64,000 nt of DNA from Kineosporia succinea (GCF_030811555.1 NZ_JAUSQZ010000001.1:1054001-1118000), one strand, 5' to 3'. Counted from the stretch's first letter, positions 27,128 through 34,515 are shown. The notes: generated from the letters alone by a model not told the origin. Program-made: numbers and translations.

Positions 27128-27868
27128 ATGACCGACGAACCCACGCGTCGCATCCCGCTCCACAAGCTCCCCGAAGCCGAACGGCGAGCCCTCCGCGAGC
27201 GGATCTACGAAATCACCCCAGAGCTGACCGAGCGGTTCTGGCAGTACACCGACCCGACGCCGCAGGGTGAGCACGGCTGCTGGCACTGGACCGGCGCCCG
27301 CGTCACCCGAGGCTACGGAACCCTCAGCATCAAGCTCGACGGCAAGACCTACGCCGCCAGCGTCCCCCGGATCGCCCTCGTCATGTCCGGCGGCGACGTC
27401 GACACACCCGTCGTCCGGCACCTGGTGTGCGATAACCCTGCCTGCGTCCGGCCCGACCACCTGCGCGGTGGCACCCAGGCCGACAATGCTCAGGACGCTG
27501 TCCGCCACGGTCGCATCAGCTGGCAGAAGGGTCGAGCTGCCCAGATCGCATCAGCACATGCCCGCGCCGAACACCGTCTCCAGCGCGGCGCCAAGATCTG
27601 CTGCATCTGCCACCGAGACCTCCCGCTCGAAGACTTCGCCCAGGTCCGGCAGCACGCCGACGGACGCCGTAGCAGGTGCAACCGCTGCTTCAGCGCCATC
27701 CGCCGCTATCGGGTCGCCGGCCATCGTGGTGGCCTGCCCGACTCGTGCTTCCCTGCCGTGGTCCAAGCCGTGCGACCCGATCTGCCCGCCGACCCAGCCC
27801 TGGCCGATGACCCGCGACGGAACGACGTCGTGATCATCGAGCAGGTGCGATCGGTCGGCGCCCGATGA
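27128..27868 (+). CDS. HNH endonuclease-like phage protein with C-terminal zinc finger
   Basis: 246 residues. Residues 50-125 match the HNH_3 type of phage nucleases: GCWHWTGARVTRGYGTLSI, R-I-A-L-V-M-S-G-G, then VRHLVCDNPACVRPDHLRGGTQADNAQD. The C-terminal part has a second Cys cluster (CCICHRDLP, then SRCNRC) typical of a zinc ribbon. It could be a free-standing homing endonuclease or a DNA-processing factor. ATG start with only a weak AAGGCGAAG ribosome site. The next gene overlaps its stop (ATGA). Confidence 0.85.
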   Translation: MTDEPTRRIPLHKLPEAERRALRERIYEITPELTERFWQYTDPTPQGEHGCWHWTGARVTRGYGTLSIKLDGKTYAASVPRIALVMSGGDVDTPVVRHLVCDNPACVRPDHLRGGTQADNAQDAVRHGRISWQKGRAAQIASAHARAEHRLQRGAKICCICHRDLPLEDFAQVRQHADGRRSRCNRCFSAIRRYRVAGHRGGLPDSCFPAVVQAVRPDLPADPALADDPRRNDVVIIEQVRSVGAR

Positions 27869-28167
27869 CCGACACGAAGCCTCGACGGACCCGCCGCGAT
27901 CGAACCGACCGAGCAACGTTCCGGCAGGGCGTCACCACCGCCCGCGAACTCGAACAGCTCGGACTCGCCCCGCTCCTGGCCGTCGTCCGATCCGGACGGT
28001 GGACCGCCCGGATCTGCCAGCCCACCGTCCTCGACGACATCGTCATCGCCGTCAGCCACGACAGCACGAACTCCAGCGCCTTCACCCTCGCGATCTCCCG
28101 GACCGACGCCATCGACCTCGGCGAAGCCCTCATCGACCTTCGGAACCACGAGCCACCCGCACCGTAG
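27865..28167 (+). CDS. Hypothetical phage protein, 100 aa
   Basis: 100 residues. The N-terminal 20 residues are strongly basic (TKPRRTRRDRTDRATFRQG) and could bind nucleic acid; the rest (VLDDIVIAVSHDSTNSSAFTLAISRTDAIDLGEALIDL) looks like a small alpha/beta unit. Start overlaps the stop of the HNH gene by 4 bases, so the two are coupled. No family recognised. Confidence 0.72.
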   Translation: MTDTKPRRTRRDRTDRATFRQGVTTARELEQLGLAPLLAVVRSGRWTARICQPTVLDDIVIAVSHDSTNSSAFTLAISRTDAIDLGEALIDLRNHEPPAP

Positions 28168-28190
28168 GAACTTCATTCCAGTAGGCCAAC

Positions 28191-28235
28191 AAGGCGAGTC
28201 CTCCCCCGACACCCACGTCTGGAAGGGCTCGCCTT
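28191..28235 (+). promoter_or_regulatory. Long hairpin that covers the ribosome site and TTG start of the next gene
   Basis: Bases 28191-28205 pair with 28221-28235: 12 consecutive pairs (one G-T), one mismatch, two more pairs and a 15-base loop. The 3' arm contains the Shine-Dalgarno GGAAGGG (28221-28227) and the first two bases of the TTG codon at 28234. It may also terminate transcription from the gene upstream. Confidence 0.65.
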
Positions 28236-29094
28236 GCTCACTCTTGAAGCACCCTGCTGCGCCTGCTCCGACGGTCTCGCCGACCTCCCCCGGCTCGCCT
28301 GCCTCCGCTGCCGTGACGCCGTCCGTGACGGCCTCACCGACCTGGAAACCTGGTACGACCGGCTCCTCGAACCCATCCGCCGACGTGCCAGCGGGATGCC
28401 CACCACCAAGCACTGCGAGCCACCCTCCCCCCTGTCCGACCACGCGGGCGCCGTCCGCGCCGACATCATCAGCTCGCTCACCCGCTGGGTGCTCGACCAC
28501 CACGATCACCATCCCGACGCACCGCTGCCCGACTTCCTCCACACCGGGGAGGCCGCCGACATCCGCGCCCTCGTCAACTACCTCGATACGAGCGAAACAT
28601 GGCTACTTTCACAGGAAGCCATGCTCGCCCAGGCCTATGTCGAAGAGATCGTCGCCCTCGCAGCCAAGGCCATCCGCACCGCCGCACCCGGACGACGTGA
28701 AGGTGTGATCATCGCCGAACACGTCGTCGCCGACGAAACCTGCGGACCCGTCTGGGCAAAGAACATCACCGGGACCGCCCGCTGCTCCGGCTGCGGGCTC
28801 AAGCTCGACGTCGAGCAGTGGTTCGCTGAGGCTCCGCCGGCCGACTCCGACCTACTCACCGACGAAGTCGCCGCCGGGTGGGTGGCCTTCCGCTGGGGGC
28901 AGCTCATCAGTACGACAACGCTGCGGACGTGGAGCTTTCGGGATGAGAACCTGCGCGCTGCCCGGCGTCGTTCCGGCGGCCGAAGCGTAACCGCACGAGG
29001 GGCGATCGACGCGTTCATGCGCGAGCGACTCAACCAGATCGACGATGTGGGCCGGACGGATGGACAGCAAAAGACGCTGTTTGCTAACGTGTGA
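28234..29094 (+). CDS. Hypothetical phage protein with two Cys-pair motifs, 286 aa
   Basis: 286 residues, unrecognised. The N-terminus carries CCACSDGLADLPRLACLRC, a treble-clef-like zinc site. A second Cys pair (ARCSGCGLKLDVEQW) lies near residue 190 and is followed by a possible DNA-binding helix region (STTTLRTWSFRDENLRAARRR) that resembles the tip of a winged helix. TTG start with GGAAGGG 6 bases upstream, both locked in a hairpin. Likely a DNA-binding regulatory or replication protein of the early region; this is inference. Confidence 0.75.
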   Translation: MLTLEAPCCACSDGLADLPRLACLRCRDAVRDGLTDLETWYDRLLEPIRRRASGMPTTKHCEPPSPLSDHAGAVRADIISSLTRWVLDHHDHHPDAPLPDFLHTGEAADIRALVNYLDTSETWLLSQEAMLAQAYVEEIVALAAKAIRTAAPGRREGVIIAEHVVADETCGPVWAKNITGTARCSGCGLKLDVEQWFAEAPPADSDLLTDEVAAGWVAFRWGQLISTTTLRTWSFRDENLRAARRRSGGRSVTARGAIDAFMRERLNQIDDVGRTDGQQKTLFANV

Positions 29095-29103
29095 AACATC
29101 TCT

Positions 29104-29206
29104 GGGGCATCCCCCTGCCCCGAAACCATCTGTCGATGAAGCCCGCTTAGGCACACCGACGGATCGAAAGCCCTCAGCGCATCCCACCCGTCACTGAGGG
29201 CTTTCG
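29104..29206 (+). terminator. Two consecutive hairpins ending the early operon
   Basis: GGGGCA (29104-29109) pairs with TGCCCC (29116-29121) just after the stop at 29094. A second, stronger 13-bp perfect stem joins 29165-29177 to 29194-29206 with a 16-base loop. Together they probably end early transcription. Confidence 0.75.
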
Positions 29207-29608
29207 CATGTTCGAATGTGGGCCTGGTCACCCGCAGACATCCCGGCAGTCGGCTTGAGCCCGGTTTAGCTGAGCAGAGTGTTGCCAACGCTTCATGCTG
29301 GGCGGCAGCTGATTTGGTACCGCCGCCGCCGAAGACGATGATTTCCTTGAGCCGAAGCACGCTTCACTCCGCAGCACTGTTGATCTGTGCGCGTCATGCC
29401 CGTCAGAGGGGTACCTGAACCTATGCCCCCGACGGGGCAGGTGAGGGTTGGATCCCCTCCGGAAGGCCGTGACCTGATCACACGGAACCGACGATAACGC
29501 TGAAGGGTGTGGCATCCCGCGAGTTTTCGCGAGGATTGGCATCTGGGAAAAGTCTGTTTGAAGCTATGCTCGGGAGTTCCGACCGGCAGCTTCGAAGGCA
29601 GGTAACCC
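29207..29608. other. Non-coding stretch of about 400 bases with further inverted repeats
   Basis: I see no convincing gene here. A composite hairpin spans 29407-29457 (AGGGG/CCCCT, then AACC/GGTT, then TGCCCC-CGAC-GGGGCA) and a smaller one is CGCGA-GTTT-TCGCG near 29519. The location, between early genes and the packaging HNH gene, would suit a cis-acting packaging or replication site, but no such site is proven. A minus-strand open frame here lacks a ribosome site. Confidence 0.4.
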
Positions 29609-29779
29609 ATGACCGCCAAGACGGGCTCGGCAACCACCACCGTCATCACCAGCAAGCGCGTAAAGAACCGTAAAGCCAAGCAGCGCCGTGCCGAAGAACG
29701 CGAATGGTCACGCCGCAACGGCCCAGTGACCGTCACCCGAATCACCGCCAAGCCACCTCGCCCCGAGAGCGCTGGCTAA
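29609..29779 (+). CDS. Small, very basic phage protein, 56 aa
   Basis: 56 residues with many Lys/Arg (SKRVKNRKAKQRRAEEREW) and no Cys. AAGGCAGG stands about 7 bases before ATG at 29609. The composition suggests nucleic-acid binding. Short, so only moderately supported; followed directly by a structured non-coding stretch. Confidence 0.55.
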   Translation: MTAKTGSATTTVITSKRVKNRKAKQRRAEEREWSRRNGPVTVTRITAKPPRPESAG

Positions 29780-29783
29780 AGTT

Positions 29784-29860
29784 CTCCGCGAAGCGGAGCC
29801 GCCGGGCGCACTGAGCGCAGCGAAGGCGCACCGGCGGGACTACACCAACGGTGTCCCGCC
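29784..29860 (+). promoter_or_regulatory. Set of competing hairpins downstream of the small basic gene
   Basis: CTCCGC-GAA-GCGGAG (29784-29798) is followed by CCGCCGG (29799-29805) pairing with CCGGCGG (29831-29837). GGCGGGA (29833-29839) can instead pair with TCCCGCC (29854-29860), with CACC/GGTG inside. The last two stems share 29833-29837, so they exclude each other, as in attenuators. Confidence 0.45.
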
Positions 29861-29896
29861 CGCCCGAAGAGCGGAACCAGGGTGAAGCCGGTGGAC

Positions 29897-30157
29897 CTAC
29901 TCCCTCAGCAGCTTCTTCGCGACCGCCATGCTGGCATGGACTTGCGCAAGGGCCACGAGTTGAGCCTGCTGGTCGCTCAATCCCTTTCCCAGCGATTCGC
30001 TCAGACTCGGCTGATTCGAGCTCACCGGCATTCCCAGGTTCTCGCGATTGCGGTTCACTCCGACTTGCCGCTGCGCCTTGCGGGCCAGCACCTGGTCCAT
30101 GAACTCCTCGGCCAGGCCAAGGCAGTCGTCGGCCGACATGTCGCTGTAGCTGGTCAT
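29897..30157 (-). CDS. Hypothetical protein, 86 aa
   Basis: 86 residues, helical and Gln/Ala-rich (LGLAEEFMDQVLARKAQRQ, AQLVALAQVHASMAVAKKLL). No recognised family or membrane segment. ATG at 30157 with GGAG about 10 bases upstream; an in-frame extension beyond has poor composition. The opposite strand also has an open frame here, but with less protein-like composition. It ends against the small basic gene. Confidence 0.6.
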   Translation of the reverse strand: MTSYSDMSADDCLGLAEEFMDQVLARKAQRQVGVNRNRENLGMPVSSNQPSLSESLGKGLSDQQAQLVALAQVHASMAVAKKLLRE

Positions 30158-30251
30158 GATGTACTTCTCCGTCCCCCGGTCAAGTGCAAAACGTCGGCGC
30201 CGAACGGGTACAGGTTGAGCAAGTCCCTCGGAAGACACCATGAGGTGCAGC

Positions 30252-30560
30252 ATGAGCGGGCGCTGGGCCAACCGGGCACCCGCCCACCTGCGCGGCTACG
30301 ACACCAACCACCGTCGTTTACGCTCCGCTTGGGCGACTAAGGTCTCAGCTGGCGGTGTCGCCTGCTGGCGCTGCACCCAACCGATCGCCCCGAACGAACC
30401 CTGGGAACTGGGCCACGACGATGACCGCCCTGGCCAGTACAAGGGGCCGGAGCATAAGGACTGTAACCAGCGCGCAGGGTCCGAGAAGGGCACCAAGGCG
30501 ATGAGGGCTCGGGCAGCGCTCAGGTGGCAACCGAAGGAACACCACCCAGGCCTAATCTGA
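30252..30560 (+). CDS. Phage HNH endonuclease (packaging-associated type)
   Basis: 102 residues with an HNH fold: CWRCTQPI (zinc Cys pair), WELGHDDDRPGQYKGPEHKDCNQRAG with the catalytic His and Asn. Such small HNH proteins are usually encoded directly before terminase genes and help cut DNA at packaging. Here eight minus-strand genes separate it from the terminase. ATG at 30252 has GAGGTG 5 bases upstream; an ATG four codons earlier is possible. Its last 9 bases overlap the end of the opposing gene. Confidence 0.87.
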   Translation: MSGRWANRAPAHLRGYDTNHRRLRSAWATKVSAGGVACWRCTQPIAPNEPWELGHDDDRPGQYKGPEHKDCNQRAGSEKGTKAMRARAALRWQPKEHHPGLI

Positions 30561-31172
30561 GCCGGGCATCCACTGAGCAGCATCCGAGCCACCCTCGCGG
30601 CGCTCTACTTCCTCCAAGCGATCCAGCGTCGGCCCCCACTCATGGATCATCTCGCCACCGGCCGCTTCAATCTCAGTGCGCCTGGCCGCAGCGATCTCGG
30701 CCATCAGTCTTCGCCGCTGCCCTTCCAGCGTCTCGATGAACCGAGTGAGCCCCTCCAACTGCTTCGCAGGATCGGCCATCTCCCGTCTGGTTTCCTGGGC
30801 GGCCCTCAGGCAGGGCTCGCACATCGGAGCCTCCGGCGGCGCCTCGCCAACCACCAAGTCGTGGACGTCCAGCACCGGCTTCTCCAACGCCGTCAGCATG
30901 TCCTCCAGGTCAGCCCGCAGCTCGTCGACGGCGTCTCCCTGGGCAGCCGAAGGTTCAGAGAGCCGCCCCATGTACCGGCCATCCGCGCGGTAGTACAGCT
31001 CAAAGATCGAGAACAGGATCTGCGAAGACCCCTCGACCGAGGGATGGCGCAGCACCCGGTAGTCGAAGATCAACGGCTCATCCGACTCGATGACGCGCCG
31101 CGCCGCATCCCGGTCCACCACCACGTCTTCGCCCGGCCCAACAGCCGGCTTGTCGTCACTCACCTGGGCCAT
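30552..31172 (-). CDS. Cargo island protein 1, 206 aa, hypothetical
   Basis: 206 residues. Residues about 25-90 look like an alpha/beta unit (IFDYRVLRHPSVEG, ILFSIFELYYRADGRYMGRL). A Cys pair (CEPC) stands near residue 116, and the remainder is a coiled coil (LEGLTRFIETLEGQRRRLMAEIAAARR). No membrane segment. The ATG at 31172 lies 17 bases inside the upstream gene and follows GGACCGGAG directly, so it is probably coupled to that gene. Family not recognised. Confidence 0.72.
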   Translation of the reverse strand: MAQVSDDKPAVGPGEDVVVDRDAARRVIESDEPLIFDYRVLRHPSVEGSSQILFSIFELYYRADGRYMGRLSEPSAAQGDAVDELRADLEDMLTALEKPVLDVHDLVVGEAPPEAPMCEPCLRAAQETRREMADPAKQLEGLTRFIETLEGQRRRLMAEIAAARRTEIEAAGGEMIHEWGPTLDRLEEVERREGGSDAAQWMPGSD

Positions 31173-31743
31173 CTCCGGTCCGTCGGTGGATCTCAGCGTC
31201 CCTGGCTCCCAGCACCCGGCGTTCCTCCTCCGTGTACCGGCGCCGCTTCGGCCGCTCACCCCGCACCGTCGGCTCCGACATCGCCTTCGCCAGCAACGCC
31301 TGCCGCTCCGGGTTGCCGTCATACTCGGCCTGCGCCTCAGCGTCCGAATCCCACACGGACAACGCCGACTCACCCAACCTGGTCGGCTGGGCCACCGCCT
31401 TCACCACTAGGCCCACCCGAGATGCCTCCATTAGGCATCCGTCGCAAACGTTCACACGCAACGTCACCCCCATCGACGTCAAGGGGCCCGGAAAGACAGC
31501 GCTACCCCGCTGGCCAAAAGCCGAGAACACCAGCCCACCCTGCGGATCCAACGACGATCCATTATCGCCCGCCGCCAACGGCTTACGGCATGCAAGACAT
31601 GTGCGGGCTCTCTGCTCAGCGTCCGTCCCGTCCCTGAGCGGGCCAGATGCTTCCCCGATCTCAATCTGGCCTGTCGTGCGCCGCGCTTCCTCTGGCACGA
31701 AGAATTCCTTGTCTGGCCTTCGAATCTCCCGCCCATCAGTCAT
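31156..31743 (-). CDS. Cargo island protein 2, 195 aa, hypothetical
   Basis: 195 residues, soluble. Two Cys pairs (CLACRKPLAAGDNGS and NVCDGCLMEASR) suggest a zinc-stabilised knob. The N-terminus contains KEFFVPEEARR, which is echoed in cargo protein 4 (AEFFVPAEVER). The C-terminus is charged. ATG at 31743 has no ribosome site; TACCGT lies 8-13 bases upstream, so the mRNA is probably leaderless. Function unknown. Confidence 0.72.
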   Translation of the reverse strand: MTDGREIRRPDKEFFVPEEARRTTGQIEIGEASGPLRDGTDAEQRARTCLACRKPLAAGDNGSSLDPQGGLVFSAFGQRGSAVFPGPLTSMGVTLRVNVCDGCLMEASRVGLVVKAVAQPTRLGESALSVWDSDAEAQAEYDGNPERQALLAKAMSEPTVRGERPKRRRYTEEERRVLGARDAEIHRRTGDGPGE

Positions 31744-31750
31744 TCGGGCC

Positions 31751-31756
31751 ACGGTA
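31751..31756 (-). promoter_or_regulatory. -10 box of a leaderless gene
   Basis: TACCGT on the minus strand at -8 to -13 from ATG 31743, preceded by CGTCGCCGC and, further up, AAGCCGT. The same arrangement precedes the genes starting at 32843 and 35031. Confidence 0.5.
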
Positions 31757-31805
31757 GCGGCGACGGACGAGACGGCTTGAAGGAGTTCACCGAGCGTTCC
31801 TCGAC

Positions 31806-32465
31806 TCACCCGACGACGGCCGGCTTCTCCTCCGCCATCGGAATGAAGCGCTCCCGCCCCTCCACGAGCTTGCCGTCCCAACGACGAGTCCAGTCCTTGC
31901 CCTTGATGTCGGTGAAGGTGAAGCAGACACCGAACGGCTGGTTGTTCTGCTCAGCCTCTTCGAGGGCCTTCATGTCGGTGTCATCGACGCCGATCCACAA
32001 CGACACCCCCTCACCGGGAACGGCCGGGGCAAGCATCGCGCGCTTCATCTGCAGCGGATGATCCGGCCGATGCCACAACCGGCGGTTCGCCTGGAACTGC
32101 AGGCTGAAGTTGTACACCGGCTGTGTGCTCTGGTTCAGGACCCGCACCTGACGCTGCTGCTTATCGACGCTCGGCCATGAACCACGGTGGACCCACGCCG
32201 ACACCAGCTCAGCCTGTGCACGGTCCTCCGCCCTCTCTCGGCGGTCCTCACGCTGCCGCTCCAGGGCCAGCTGTGCCTCTGCACTGGCCGCCTGCTTCTT
32301 CGCCTCCGCAAGTTGTCCCCTCGTGCTTTCCCAGGTGCGCTTCACGTACAGCAGGGCACCGAAGGCGATGACCGCCCCGACACCGGTTGCGCTGGCCTCG
32401 ATCCACGACGGCAGCAGGTCTGTTTCCAGCGGGCCGCACCATCCGGCCGACAAGGTGTTGTGCAT
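31806..32465 (-). CDS. Cargo island protein 3, membrane-anchored coiled-coil protein
   Basis: 219 residues. One membrane helix (about 22-42, ATGVGAVIAFGALLYV), a long Glu/Lys/Arg/Gln coiled coil (ESTRGQLAEAKKQAASAEAQLALERQRE) and a C-terminal beta-rich domain of about 120 residues (VRVLNQSTQPVYNFSL, ending KPAVVG). The beta domain recalls that of cargo protein 6, which is anchored in the same way. No ribosome site; a CATCAT box at -7 to -12 and a TACC-N4-GGTA palindrome at -18 to -29 precede ATG 32465. Confidence 0.75.
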   Translation of the reverse strand: MHNTLSAGWCGPLETDLLPSWIEASATGVGAVIAFGALLYVKRTWESTRGQLAEAKKQAASAEAQLALERQREDRRERAEDRAQAELVSAWVHRGSWPSVDKQQRQVRVLNQSTQPVYNFSLQFQANRRLWHRPDHPLQMKRAMLAPAVPGEGVSLWIGVDDTDMKALEEAEQNNQPFGVCFTFTDIKGKDWTRRWDGKLVEGRERFIPMAEEKPAVVG

Positions 32466-32482
32466 CAGCGCATGATGACGGC

Positions 32483-32494
32483 TACCTATTGGTA
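32483..32494 (-). promoter_or_regulatory. TACC-N4-GGTA operator-like palindrome
   Basis: TACCTATTGGTA on the plus strand, 18-29 bases upstream of ATG 32465. The distance is identical at the genes starting at 33946 and 34470. Confidence 0.6.
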
Positions 32495-32546
32495 GGGTGC
32501 CCGAACCGGCACCGCACGCCAGCTAGCCGCGCCCGAAGCCGGAGAC

Positions 32547-32843
32547 CTAGTCACCAGCTGGCTTGTCCGGTTCCGCATCGATGCGTTCAGCAAGCTCGTA
32601 TAGGTATTCGTAATCCAGAGGGCCCTGGCCGGCGTTCAAGCGGGCCGCTTCTGACTCGTGCCACTTACGCAGCCAGTACGTTTCCTTGTACGAGAGGCTA
32701 TGGACCGCGCTCAGGACTCTGACCGCGCGACCGATCTCTTCCTGTGCCGACAGCCCACTGTGGTCTGCGTACTGACGAACAAGGCGTTCCACCTCTGCTG
32801 GCACGAAGAACTCTGCGCCGCCCGGCTTACTCGACTCAGTCAT
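32547..32843 (-). CDS. Cargo island protein 4, 98 aa, hypothetical
   Basis: 98 residues, soluble and mostly helical (VERLVRQYADHSGLSAQEEIGRAVRVLSAVHSLSYKETYWLRKW). The N-terminus AEFFVPAEVER resembles KEFFVPEEARR of cargo protein 2. ATG at 32843 is chosen because TACCGT lies 9-14 bases upstream with no ribosome site; ten more in-frame codons upstream would include the promoter. Function unknown. Confidence 0.72.
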   Translation of the reverse strand: MTESSKPGGAEFFVPAEVERLVRQYADHSGLSAQEEIGRAVRVLSAVHSLSYKETYWLRKWHESEAARLNAGQGPLDYEYLYELAERIDAEPDKPAGD

Positions 32844-32851
32844 GAGCGGAC

Positions 32852-32857
32852 ACGGTA
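32852..32857 (-). promoter_or_regulatory. -10 box of a leaderless gene
   Basis: TACCGT on the minus strand, preceded by CTCGTCGC and, further up, AGGCCGT. Start codon ATG 32843 follows after 8 bases. Confidence 0.5.
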
Positions 32858-32887
32858 GCGACGAGCCCACCACGGCCTGAGGCCAGT

Positions 32888-33394
32888 TCAGTGAGCGTTC
32901 ACCGCCCCGATCTCCTCCTTCACGCCCAACCGGTAGGCATCAATCAGACGACCCAAGCCAGCCGTCACACCACCCCGGCGTGAACCGTCCTCACTGTCGT
33001 CAAACTGGAACACCAAGTGGATCGTGCCGGCCAACTCCACAGCCTCACGAGCCAGCTCCGATACCTTCTCCGACGACAGCAACTGCACCGCCGGTAAAGC
33101 TGCTCGAACATGGTCCGGTGAAGAGTCGCCGCTGGGTTCACGCCAGTCCTCGCCGGGCGCGAACGGATCGTTCTCGGTTACCGCCCACCGGTGGATACGC
33201 AGCAGCCCTTCCATCAGCTCCTGATGAGCAGCGAGGCGCTTCTCCAGCAACCCCGCACGTCGCGCCTCGGCCAGATCGCGCCGGTGGCGACGGCTTTCCC
33301 AGCCGATGGATAGCGCTCCGCCGATGAGGGCGCTCACGGCAGCACCGCCAGCACCGATCGCGGCGCCCACCAGACCAGCAGTCGTTGCATCCAT
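32888..33394 (-). CDS. Cargo island protein 5, membrane-anchored, paralogue of protein 8
   Basis: 168 residues. An N-terminal Gly/Ala-rich membrane helix (GLVGAAIGAGGAAVSALIGGAL) leads into a basic coiled coil (RRDLAEARRAGLLEKRLAAHQEL) and a helical C-terminal part ending LIDAYRLGVKEEIGAVNAH. Cargo protein 8 shares the start MDA, the RDLAE-RRA-L-E-RLAAH-EL core and the A-YRL--K-EIGA end, so the two arose by duplication. No ribosome site; TACGGT at -7 to -12 and a palindrome at -29 to -40. Function unknown. Confidence 0.75.
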   Translation of the reverse strand: MDATTAGLVGAAIGAGGAAVSALIGGALSIGWESRRHRRDLAEARRAGLLEKRLAAHQELMEGLLRIHRWAVTENDPFAPGEDWREPSGDSSPDHVRAALPAVQLLSSEKVSELAREAVELAGTIHLVFQFDDSEDGSRRGGVTAGLGRLIDAYRLGVKEEIGAVNAH

Positions 33395-33400
33395 GAGCGA

Positions 33401-33434
33401 ACCGTAGGCCGACGACCGCGCCTACCGGTCGGTA
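33401..33434 (-). promoter_or_regulatory. Leaderless promoter with TACC-N4-GGTA palindrome at the -35 position
   Basis: Minus strand: palindrome TACCGACCGGTA (33423-33434), 16 bases, then TACGGT (33401-33406) and 6 bases to ATG 33394. Confidence 0.6.
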
Positions 33435-33946
33435 CGGTTGGCTTTGAGCCGCCCCCGAGCACGCCTAAGCGCACGACCGAACTGGCTGCCTTCCAGCCTG
33501 ACTACCAGCCGCCAACGCCGGGGTCCACGCAGCCGCCGCCAGTACTGGCCACCTCGAACCGTGTCGAACGACAAGTCATATGTCTGCTCCTCCCCATGGC
33601 ACGGGATCCACTGCGTAAACGCAGTCCCTCCAGCCAAGAGGGTGGGGGGAGCAAGCTTTGAACCGTCATTTTGGAACAGACCCGTCTCCGAGAACAGGAA
33701 CATGTCATCCTGATCGTCGGGCCAGAACTGCGACACCACGCTGACATTCAGAACCGGCTCAGATGACAAGTTGTCCAAGCGGGTTCGTATCTGCGCACCT
33801 TCCCGCGAATCCTTGAACTCCGGGGATGCGACAACCTTGCTCGCGACGATCCGGTCAACGAACCGTACGCCCACAGCCCACGCCACCAGCAGGGCGATCA
33901 GGTCCGCCACCAGGTTCCCGGTCATGCCGGACAGCCAGCCAATCAC
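33422..33946 (-). CDS. Cargo island protein 6, membrane-anchored, 174 aa
   Basis: 174 residues. One membrane helix (about 8-30, GNLVADLIALLVAWAVGV) is followed by a cytoplasmic beta-rich domain (IRTRLDNLSSEPVLNVSVVSQFWP, then GGTAFTQWIPCHGEE) and a basic C-terminus. The domain recalls that of cargo protein 3. GTG at 33946; GATGCT at -7 to -12 and a GACC-N4-GGTA element at -18 to -29. A GGGGA 12 bases upstream could act as a weak ribosome site instead. Confidence 0.72.
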   Translation of the reverse strand: MIGWLSGMTGNLVADLIALLVAWAVGVRFVDRIVASKVVASPEFKDSREGAQIRTRLDNLSSEPVLNVSVVSQFWPDDQDDMFLFSETGLFQNDGSKLAPPTLLAGGTAFTQWIPCHGEEQTYDLSFDTVRGGQYWRRLRGPRRWRLVVRLEGSQFGRALRRARGRLKANRTDR

Positions 33947-33963
33947 TCGGGCAGCATCCCCGT

Positions 33964-33975
33964 GACCGAGCGGTA
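33964..33975 (-). promoter_or_regulatory. Palindrome variant GACC-N4-GGTA
   Basis: GACCGAGCGGTA on the plus strand, one mismatch from TACC-N4-GGTA, 18-29 bases upstream of GTG 33946. On the minus strand TACCGCTCGGTCAC is followed by GATGCT, as at the next gene. Confidence 0.55.
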
Positions 33976-33987
33976 ATAGAGATCAAC

Positions 33988-34470
33988 TCACCGTCGTAGC
34001 GAACGTGGTCTCGGGCCAGGTGTCCGCAAACGGACAGGACGATGTCGAGCAAGACCCGAACGACGTCGCGCAGCCGACTCGGCAATGGCACGGATCTCCG
34101 CCAGCCGCCGGCGTTCGAGTCGAGCCACCTCCCAAACCACCACGACGACGAAACCACCGCAGGTCAGCCCGACCATGACCGGATCGCCCCGGCCCATGTA
34201 ACCGGCACCAAGCAGGACCAGCGTCGAGATACTCGCGAAGGTGCGGCTCTTAAAGCTGCCCCAACGATCATGCGGCTCACGTTCCGCGATCGCCCAGATG
34301 GCGAGCCCGAACGCCATGAAGCCCCCGACGACGCTCACCACCACATCGATCCGGCCAACCTTCGGCACCACGCCCGCCCATCGGGCAACCACGTAGAGGG
34401 CGGCAGCCACGATCACATTCGCGACAGAGTTGATCGCCAGGTCGTAGCGCCAGTTCTCCCACCAAGGCAT
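33988..34470 (-). CDS. Cargo island protein 7, multi-spanning membrane protein, 160 aa
   Basis: 160 residues with about four hydrophobic segments (residues 12-32, 40-62, 78-93 and 98-113) and a basic C-terminal tail rich in Arg. No family recognised. ATG at 34470 without a ribosome site; GATGCT at -7 to -12 and a GACC-N4-GGTA palindrome at -18 to -29, nearly the same sequence as upstream of cargo protein 6. It has its own promoter rather than sharing that of its neighbours. Confidence 0.72.
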   Translation of the reverse strand: MPWWENWRYDLAINSVANVIVAAALYVVARWAGVVPKVGRIDVVVSVVGGFMAFGLAIWAIAEREPHDRWGSFKSRTFASISTLVLLGAGYMGRGDPVMVGLTCGGFVVVVVWEVARLERRRLAEIRAIAESAARRRSGLARHRPVRLRTPGPRPRSLRR

Positions 34471-34487
34471 CCGGCCAGCATCTAGGT

Positions 34488-34499
34488 GACCAGTCGGTA
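34488..34499 (-). promoter_or_regulatory. Palindrome variant GACC-N4-GGTA
   Basis: GACCAGTCGGTA on the plus strand, 18-29 bases upstream of ATG 34470, the same distance as at 33964 and 32483. Confidence 0.55.
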
Positions 34500-34515
34500 G
34501 CTGAGTCCAGCCATG

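Noticed and set aside
29293-29751. 152-codon minus-strand open frame
   Set aside because: It overlaps the small basic plus-strand gene and non-coding hairpins; no ribosome site or domain.
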